The translations under genes were made by a program, and so were the position numbers. A stretch of 64,000 nucleotides of DNA from JACMLD01 sp038207265 (lineage in GTDB: Bacteria > Bacteroidota > Bacteroidia > Chitinophagales > Chitinophagaceae). Numbering within the stretch: the first letter of the stretch is position 1; every line of letters starts with the position of its first letter. The notes under the pieces were generated by a model. That model saw only the letters and a program-made list of their open reading frames with translations. It was not told where the DNA came from and did no database searches. Shown here one piece after another: positions 58,346-64,000 of the stretch. The DNA lies in NCBI GenBank assembly GCA_038207265.1, contig JBBQZZ010000004.1, forward strand, positions 248,001-312,000, written 5' to 3'.

Positions 58346-60648
58346 TTAAATATTTCATCCCCCATATCATGGCTATCACTTTGCTCTGCACGATGAATTC
58401 CTGCAGCAACCTGAAATACCTGCCCGCGGGAGAAAAGTTGTATACCGGCGCAAAAGTAACAGTGAAAGACAGTAGTATCAATCGGAAAAAAGGAAAAGCG
58501 CTGGAAAAAGAATTAAAAGCGCTAACCCGGCCCATCCCCAATAAAAAGATTCTTGGCCTGCGTATAAAATTATTTATTTACAATATTGCGGGACATCCCA
58601 AAAAAGAAAAATCTTTACGGGGCAAATTGAAATATAAAACCGGTGAGCCTCCTGTATTGCTCAGCAGTGTAGACCTGGAACGAAACAAACAGGTATTGCT
58701 CAGCAACCTTCAAAACAAGGGCTTTTTCCAAGCAGGCATTAGTGCCGATACGATTGTTAGGAATAAACAGGCGAGTGCTTTTTACAAAGTAAAAACCGGC
58801 ACTCAGTACAAAATCAAAGAAGTAATTTTCGATACAGACAGTAGTGATTTATCACGGGCAATAGATTCCACTTCAAAAAAATCCTTTTTAAAACCTGGCA
58901 ATTTTTATGATTTTGATGTAATCAAAGCGGAAAGAAACCGCATTGATGCTAATCTTAAAGAAAAAGGCTTTTATTATTTTAATCCAGATGATCTAATAAT
59001 ACAGGTTGATTCCAATATAGGAAATAACCAGGTGAATTTGTATATAAAAGTAAAACCTGCCACTATCGGCCAGGCAAGAACGATTTATCATATCAATGAC
59101 ATCTACATATTCTCAAATTTCAGCTTGCAGGCAACTGAAGCGGATACCTTAAAAAAACAGGCTAAATACTTTCATGGATATTATATTCTCGACAAACGGC
59201 AATTATACAAACCGAAGTTGTTTGAAAGAACCATGCTGTTCAGTCACGGTGATCTTTATAATAGATCCAACCATAATCTAACCTTAAATCGTTTGATCAC
59301 ACTGGGGCTTTTTAAATTTGTAAAAAACCGATTTGAAACGGCACCACATACGGATACCCCTTATCTTAATACCTATTATTATCTCACTCCCTTGCCTAAA
59401 AAATCTATCAGGGTTGAATTGAATGCAAATACCAAATCCAATAACCTGACCGGTTCACAAATCAGTATAAGCTGGAGAAACCGGAATACTTTAAAAGGAG
59501 GAGAATTGCTTTCAATAAAAGCCCTGGGAGGATTCGAGGTTCAATACAGCGGTCAGCTTAAAGGATTTAATACATATCGTGCCGGGCTAGAAGCAAGCTT
59601 AACGATACCAAGATTTGTAGTACCGTTATTCAATCTCAACACAAAAAGCGGGTTTGTACCCAAAACAAATATATTATTGGGTTACGATCTGCTCAACAAA
59701 CAAAAATTATATACGCTTAATTCCTTCCGTGCTGAATATGGATATACGTGGAAAGAAAACGCCAGGAAAGAGCATCAGCTGAACCCAATCAGTATTAATT
59801 ATGTTCAGCCTGTCAACGTAACAAAACTGTATGCAGATAGCGCGAAAAACAATGCTATCCTGCAAAAAGCAATTGAGAAACAATTTATATTGGGTTCAAA
59901 CTATAGCTTTACATTCAATCCGCTCACCGGAGTAGGACCGCAAACGGGTTTGTACTTTAACGGCAATATTGATTTGTCAGGTAACATTGCAGGTTTGATG
60001 ACTAAGCCAAATGTAAAAGTGGGTGATACCGCTAAAATATTTCACGCCGCCTTTGCGCAATACATTAAAGCAGAAACGGATTTGCGTTATTATATTCAAA
60101 CTGGTTCAAAAAGTGTTTGGGCAAGCCGGTTAATTACTGGCCTTGGTTATCCATATGGCAATTCAAGTTCTTTGCCTTTTATCAAGCAATTTTTTATTGG
60201 TGGTAACAACAGTATCCGGGCATTCCGCAGTCGTTCAATCGGACCTGGTTCTTCTATACCAAAAGGTTTGGGCACCAGCAGTTTCTTAGTAGACAGATCC
60301 GGTGATATTAAATTAGAATTCAATACAGAATACCGGGCAAAACTGGTAAGCGTGGTTAACGGTGCCGTGTTTGTGGACGCAGGTAACATCTGGTTATACA
60401 ATGATGATCCCGAACAGCCCGGTGCAAAATTCAGTAACCAGTTTTTAAAAGAAATTGCTGTTGGAACCGGTATTGGATTAAGGGTCGATATTTCCTTCCT
60501 GGTATTAAGATTGGATCTGGCATTCCCATTACGTAAACCTTATTTACCGGATGGACAACGATGGATATTTAATAAAATTGATTTTGGAAGCAGTTCATGG
60601 CGCAAAGAAAATCTTGTCTTCAACCTGGCCATTGGCTATCCATTCTAG
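58342..60648 (+). CDS. Omp85-family outer-membrane protein (TamA/BamA-like)
   Basis: The 768-aa protein has a lipoprotein-like start (ITLLCTMNSCSNLKYLPAGEKLY, lipobox Cys near 16), two or three POTRA-type modules (about 60-320, with NLQNKGFFQAGISADTIV and NLKEKGFYYFNPDDLI), and a C-terminal barrel of the bacterial surface antigen type. Its last strands include FIGGNNSIRAFRSRSIGPGS, the conserved Omp85 (V/I)RGF-like motif, and LVFNLAIGYPF with a terminal aromatic, the BAM signal. The gene is co-translated with tamB, so I read it as the TamA-type partner. Lipoprotein Omp85s are common in Bacteroidota. Confidence 0.9.
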   Translation: MIKYFIPHIMAITLLCTMNSCSNLKYLPAGEKLYTGAKVTVKDSSINRKKGKALEKELKALTRPIPNKKILGLRIKLFIYNIAGHPKKEKSLRGKLKYKTGEPPVLLSSVDLERNKQVLLSNLQNKGFFQAGISADTIVRNKQASAFYKVKTGTQYKIKEVIFDTDSSDLSRAIDSTSKKSFLKPGNFYDFDVIKAERNRIDANLKEKGFYYFNPDDLIIQVDSNIGNNQVNLYIKVKPATIGQARTIYHINDIYIFSNFSLQATEADTLKKQAKYFHGYYILDKRQLYKPKLFERTMLFSHGDLYNRSNHNLTLNRLITLGLFKFVKNRFETAPHTDTPYLNTYYYLTPLPKKSIRVELNANTKSNNLTGSQISISWRNRNTLKGGELLSIKALGGFEVQYSGQLKGFNTYRAGLEASLTIPRFVVPLFNLNTKSGFVPKTNILLGYDLLNKQKLYTLNSFRAEYGYTWKENARKEHQLNPISINYVQPVNVTKLYADSAKNNAILQKAIEKQFILGSNYSFTFNPLTGVGPQTGLYFNGNIDLSGNIAGLMTKPNVKVGDTAKIFHAAFAQYIKAETDLRYYIQTGSKSVWASRLITGLGYPYGNSSSLPFIKQFFIGGNNSIRAFRSRSIGPGSSIPKGLGTSSFLVDRSGDIKLEFNTEYRAKLVSVVNGAVFVDAGNIWLYNDDPEQPGAKFSNQFLKEIAVGTGIGLRVDISFLVLRLDLAFPLRKPYLPDGQRWIFNKIDFGSSSWRKENLVFNLAIGYPF

Positions 60649-60745
60649 TATGGCCTTTCTTATCATTGCCGCACCTTAATAAAAAAAATAAATAAATAAT
60701 GAATCTTGTTTGAATAGCGGCTATTTTTATAGCAGTTTTTATCTC

Positions 60746-62047
60746 ATGGCGCAAAAATTACCTGCACAAAATAATCCAGAATCACTAACTCAAAAAGAAA
60801 AGATACTTTGTTTTTTAACAGCACTTTTCTTTCTGATACTATACAATCCTTTTAATGAACCGTTGGGTGTAACGGGAATATGGCCTTTGTTTGCTTTTAG
60901 TTTTATCTATAATTCCCCGATGCAAAAACTGGCCATCCTGAGAAAAAACCGTGGTTTACAATGGATGATATTATTTTATGCCCTGAACTTCCTGAGTATA
61001 TTATGGTCCGATAACAAGAGAGATGGTTTTTCATGGTTGGGGATAAGGCTTGCATTATTCGTATTGCCTGTAGCATTTGGCAGCATTACATTGCGATCCA
61101 GGGTAAAGGAGTTCATCATTTATTTATTTGCGGTTTGTACTACCCTCGCGGCGGTTGGTTGTATGATGAGAGCAGTGTATCGCTTTTTTGATCTTCAAGA
61201 TGCGTCCTTACTATACAATGATAACTTAACCGACATTATCCATCTCCAGTCTATTTACTTTGCAATGCTGGTAAATCTTTCCATAGTCAGTTTTGCATGG
61301 TTGTGGATTAAAAAATCTCCGCTCCTGAATAGAAAAGTTGCCGTTGTTGCTGTTTTATTGTTATTGGTCATTCATTTCCTGCTGGCCAGTCGTGTTGCTA
61401 TATTTATATTATACGGCAGCGTTTTTGTTTTTGCATTGGTATATGCGATCCGGTATAAAAAAATATTGGCAGGCGGATCAATTCTGGCAGGTTTATTAGC
61501 AGCAACGCTTATACTACTGTTTTTTTTTCCAAAAACGGTTAACCGGTTTAAAGAACTTAGTTATACAAAATTCAACTACCATAGCAACGGAGCCGAAAGT
61601 CATTTTAATATGGCGGTAGATTCTACGCAATGGAATGGCGCGAATGTAAGGCTCGCTGTTTGGCAATGCGGATGGTCTGTAATAAAAACAAATGTATTAT
61701 TCGGAACAGGACTTGGCGATAAGCGCGATGCGTTGATGAAGCAATATGCAGACAGGGGTTTCGCATTTGGCATAAGAACTAAAAGAAATACACACAATAA
61801 CTATATCGATGTATGGCTAAGCCTGGGGGTTGCAGGCTTAATAATATTTCTTTCTGCTTTCCTGGTTCTACCACTTAGCAAAGCTGTTAGGGCGAATGAC
61901 TGGTTGGGCATCCTTATCGTAATTTCTTTTGCTTTTGCAATGTTTTCAGAAACATACATGGACAGGAACACGGGAAATATAATTCTTGGATTTTTCTTTG
62001 GACTTCTATCAGCAGGGGAAAAAGAAGAAGTAAATGGTGAAAATTAA
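60746..62047 (+). CDS. O-antigen ligase-like membrane protein
   Basis: The 433-aa protein has about 11 hydrophobic segments and the O-antigen ligase/polymerase (Wzy_C) region in the middle: LLLVIHFLLASRVAIFILYGSVF, a large extracytoplasmic loop with NGANVRLAVWQCGWSVIKTNVLFGTGLGDKRDALM, and TKRNTHNNYIDVWLSLGVAGLIIFL. These are the two Arg/His-bearing loops in which WaaL-type enzymes transfer the glycan to lipid A core, or Wzy-type enzymes polymerise it. I start it at the ATG before GCGCAAAAA. It converges with the Wzt-like gene with a 4-bp overlap. Confidence 0.85.
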   Translation: MAQKLPAQNNPESLTQKEKILCFLTALFFLILYNPFNEPLGVTGIWPLFAFSFIYNSPMQKLAILRKNRGLQWMILFYALNFLSILWSDNKRDGFSWLGIRLALFVLPVAFGSITLRSRVKEFIIYLFAVCTTLAAVGCMMRAVYRFFDLQDASLLYNDNLTDIIHLQSIYFAMLVNLSIVSFAWLWIKKSPLLNRKVAVVAVLLLLVIHFLLASRVAIFILYGSVFVFALVYAIRYKKILAGGSILAGLLAATLILLFFFPKTVNRFKELSYTKFNYHSNGAESHFNMAVDSTQWNGANVRLAVWQCGWSVIKTNVLFGTGLGDKRDALMKQYADRGFAFGIRTKRNTHNNYIDVWLSLGVAGLIIFLSAFLVLPLSKAVRANDWLGILIVISFAFAMFSETYMDRNTGNIILGFFFGLLSAGEKEEVNGEN

Positions 62048-62778
62048 TGATTGTCTTTTGTGTACATACTCACGGCTGTAGCCGTATCTCCAAAATATAC
62101 AAGACTTCCATTCTTCATATAGGCAGTGCGTTTGCAATATTTAGAGATAACTTCCATACTATGACTTACCAGCACTACTGTTCTGGATTCAATCCAGGAA
62201 GACTCAAATATTTTGATTGCCTTTTCCTGGAATTTCATATCGCCTACCGCAAAAATTTCATCGAGGAACATTACATCGGCCCCTGCATTTACCGCTATTG
62301 AAAAACCCAGCCGGGCCACCATTCCCGAAGAGAAAAATTTAATTTTTGTGTCAATGAACTCTTCCAGTTCGGCAAATTCAACAATCTGGTCAAATATTTT
62401 ATCAATGTTTTTTATTTTCATGCCCAACACAGATGCAGATACATATATGTTTTCCCTGGCAGTTAATTCATGACTCATCCCTACACCCAGGTTCATGAGC
62501 AATGTACTACCGTTGATATTCACATAACCAGTATCGGTTGGATACACACCGGACAAAACACGTGTGAGTGTAGATTTACCACATCCATTGCGACCTATCA
62601 AACCAACACATTCACCCTTGTTCACTTCAAAGTCCATGGTTTTCAATGCCACTACTTTTTTGGAACGTGGTGGATTGAAAATATTAAACAAGCGGTGTTT
62701 AACAGTATTGTGGCTATCCTCCGTAATATGAAATGTCTTACTGATATTTTTAGCCTCAATGGCATAAGTGCTTTCCAT
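62044..62778 (-). CDS. Polysaccharide export ABC transporter ATPase (Wzt/TagH-like)
   Basis: The 244-aa ATPase starts with IEAKNISKTFHITEDSHNTVKHRLFN, typical of Wzt/TagH/KpsT proteins. Motifs: Walker A GRNGCGKST, Q loop region GVYPTDTGYVN, signature FSSGMVARLGFSIAV, Walker B VMFLDEIFAVGD and H loop VLVSHSMEVI. It lacks the C-terminal carbohydrate-binding domain of Wzt from O9a-type systems, so chain-end recognition is not expected here. It starts 2 bp after the permease gene, and together they export a polysaccharide or teichoic-acid-like polymer across the inner membrane. Confidence 0.92.
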   Translation of the reverse strand: MESTYAIEAKNISKTFHITEDSHNTVKHRLFNIFNPPRSKKVVALKTMDFEVNKGECVGLIGRNGCGKSTLTRVLSGVYPTDTGYVNINGSTLLMNLGVGMSHELTARENIYVSASVLGMKIKNIDKIFDQIVEFAELEEFIDTKIKFFSSGMVARLGFSIAVNAGADVMFLDEIFAVGDMKFQEKAIKIFESSWIESRTVVLVSHSMEVISKYCKRTAYMKNGSLVYFGDTATAVSMYTKDNH

Positions 62779-62780
62779 AG

Positions 62781-63581
62781 TTACAGTTTTTCTGCTGCTC
62801 TTGCCCCCAGCTTATTTAATAAAACAATTCCTACCAATAAAAAAAACACCGCATAGCCAAAATCAAAACCCAGCAAATTGAAATCGGGCATTTTACCCTC
62901 CATCATAACGCGCCTGGCATTTATGATAATTCCTGCCAATGGATTGCCATAATCAAAAGCGGGCAATGCCGATTTGAATACAGATAGTTTATAAAAAATA
63001 GGAGAAAGAAAAAACAAAAAAGAAGTAAATACCATCCAAACCTGGTTAATGTCTTTCGCTAATATATAAATATTAGATAAGATCAGGGAAGAACCCAGTG
63101 ATAATATAAATAGATTGATAAACAGTATGATGATCCACAAATTATGTATAGAAAAGCCGGTTGACTGAGCTTCGACAAAATTGTAGAATAGAATAAACAT
63201 GGTGAGATTGAACAGGAAACCGATACCATTTGCAAACAGTGTTGAAATATAAATTTCAAACTTATTCATATTGCTGTATTCATACAGGTATTTTTTTGAA
63301 TGCAATATCTGGATAGTACCTGTGGTGGATTCTAAAAAAAAGTTCCAAACAACCAAACCAATAAAAATATAGGATGCAAAAGAAGGGACGTCGCTCTTAA
63401 GAATTATTTTAAAAGCCACATAGTAAATACACATGTCCATAATGGGCTTTAATAAAGCCCAGAACAACCCCAGTTTATTTTCGTAGTAGCGAAGTTTAAA
63501 TTCAATTTTTGCCAAAAGCCATAGCCTTTCCAGCTTATTGGATCGTATAGTCCAATCTTTAAATATACTCCCAAGAATCAT
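62781..63581 (-). CDS. Polysaccharide export ABC transporter permease (Wzm/TagG-like)
   Basis: The 266-aa protein has six hydrophobic helices and the ABC-2 family layout: an amphipathic N-terminal segment (LWLLAKIEFKLRYYENKLGLFWALLKPIMDMCIYYVAFKIIL, the LG-x-x-W motif near helix 1) and later PIFYKLSVFKSALPAFDYGNPLAGIIINARRVMMEG, typical of the last periplasmic loop. It pairs with the ATPase gene that follows 2 bp downstream in the same operon. The glycosyltransferase gene precedes it by 2 bp. Substrate is probably an O-antigen-like glycan. Confidence 0.92.
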   Translation of the reverse strand: MILGSIFKDWTIRSNKLERLWLLAKIEFKLRYYENKLGLFWALLKPIMDMCIYYVAFKIILKSDVPSFASYIFIGLVVWNFFLESTTGTIQILHSKKYLYEYSNMNKFEIYISTLFANGIGFLFNLTMFILFYNFVEAQSTGFSIHNLWIIILFINLFILSLGSSLILSNIYILAKDINQVWMVFTSFLFFLSPIFYKLSVFKSALPAFDYGNPLAGIIINARRVMMEGKMPDFNLLGFDFGYAVFFLLVGIVLLNKLGARAAEKL

Positions 63582-63583
63582 TG

Positions 63584-64000
63584 CTAAGGTTTAATTTTTA
63601 ATAGTTTCAAGGCTATTCTCTTCAATCTTTCGTTTTTTTTAATAAATGATTTTAGCTTGAACAAAAAGGCACTTTCATTTTTAGTCGTGGCTGAAACATT
63701 TACTTCAAATGTAGGATTATCATACAAATAACCCGGTCCGTTAGCATTCAGCAAGTTTATTATTTGGGTGGCAAATTTAGCATAAAATGCACCGTGTTTC
63801 TTAGTTATGTATGCATTGGAGTATAATAATTTCTCTCGGGTAATATTCCGGAACATTGATCCTTTTCGCACTCTGTAATAAAATAAAACCTCCGGTAAAA
63901 TCAATCCGTTCAGGCCATGAGCAAGCATATTAACAACACTTTCATAATCCTCCAGCCCATAATCCACCATTTTATCATTCGCTCCCCCCGTTAAAAAAGC
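63584..64000 (-). CDS. Glycosyltransferase family 2, C-terminal part
   Basis: The coding frame runs off the right edge: the codons before KMVDYGLEDYES read AFLTGGAND, so this is the C-terminal 138 residues of a longer protein. GLEDYE is the typical acceptor-side ED motif of GT-A family 2 enzymes, and VLFYYRVRKGSM resembles the His/Arg stretch after it. The last 60 residues are a Lys-rich tail (LFKLKSFIKKNERLKRIALKLL), which may bind the membrane. Genes follow with 2-bp gaps in the direction of transcription, forming a glycan assembly and export operon with Wzm and Wzt. Confidence 0.85.
   Translation of the reverse strand, partial: AFLTGGANDKMVDYGLEDYESVVNMLAHGLNGLILPEVLFYYRVRKGSMFRNITREKLLYSNAYITKKHGAFYAKFATQIINLLNANGPGYLYDNPTFEVNVSATTKNESAFLFKLKSFIKKNERLKRIALKLLKIKP

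Noticed and set aside
1..64000. Mobile elements, integrases, rRNA or phage genes
   Set aside because: No transposase, integrase, rRNA or phage structural motif was found; the one AAA ATPase of injection-system type stands alone.

Overview
The window looks like a chromosomal stretch from a member of the Bacteroidota, most likely the Chitinophagaceae or a close relative. The evidence is: a protein with a type IX secretion (T9SS) C-terminal sorting domain; many DUF families typical of that phylum (DUF1573, DUF4142, DUF5990, DUF1801, DGPF/YCII); a TPR-type histidine kinase; AT-rich intergenic DNA; few Shine-Dalgarno sites; and promoter-like TANNTTTG boxes. I see no phage, insertion sequence, integrase, CRISPR array or rRNA. 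There is one tRNA, Val(GAC). Most of the window is ordinary core and accessory metabolism, and the unusual material is in small genes and regulatory sites.

Layout. 0-7 kb: the end of a GMC oxidoreductase, an ECF sigma factor facing a DUF4142-cupredoxin pair, malate dehydrogenase, a secreted PQQ-type sugar dehydrogenase, and a DGPF protein with an ECF42-type sigma factor. 7-15 kb: an exported octapeptide-repeat protein, a family 9 glycosyltransferase, MFS, DedA, dicarboxylate and amino-acid transporters, and YebC. 15-23 kb: six exported proteins of one apparent transcription unit, preceded by a two-component pair. 23-38 kb: a fused 2-oxoacid dehydrogenase E1, a DUF1573 pair, an aminotransferase, DinB proteins, a C45-type hydrolase, an orphan histidine kinase and a cytochrome c. 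38-50 kb: a degenerate AAA ATPase, Hsp20, an ABC exporter, a CDGSH protein, three near-identical 27-codon peptide genes, a Tat-type Nif3 protein, a second DGPF/ECF42 module, a decayed AlkP-superfamily pseudogene and the tRNA. 50-64 kb: a pair of 63-aa paralogues, topoisomerase IB, TamB-BamA/TamA, an O-antigen ligase and the start of a polysaccharide export cluster.

Regulation is the richest theme. (1) The two DGPF/ECF42 modules each carry TTGTCC-N19-GTTATA, with the same 39-nt distance to the start codon. (2) The other ECF gene, its divergent DUF4142-cupredoxin neighbour and two of the tandem peptide units share TGTAAC-N17-(C/G)TC. (3) The two-component operon and the exported cluster downstream share a palindrome, CTACAT-N4-ATGTAG, at a similar distance from the start codon. 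(4) The 63-aa pair has a TTG-N19-TATCTTTG promoter overlapped by the inverted repeat GTACTAT-N7-ATAGTAC. The best candidates for undescribed biology are the tandem 27-aa peptide array and the two-component-linked exported cluster. All functional assignments rest on reading motifs by eye; no database search was run.
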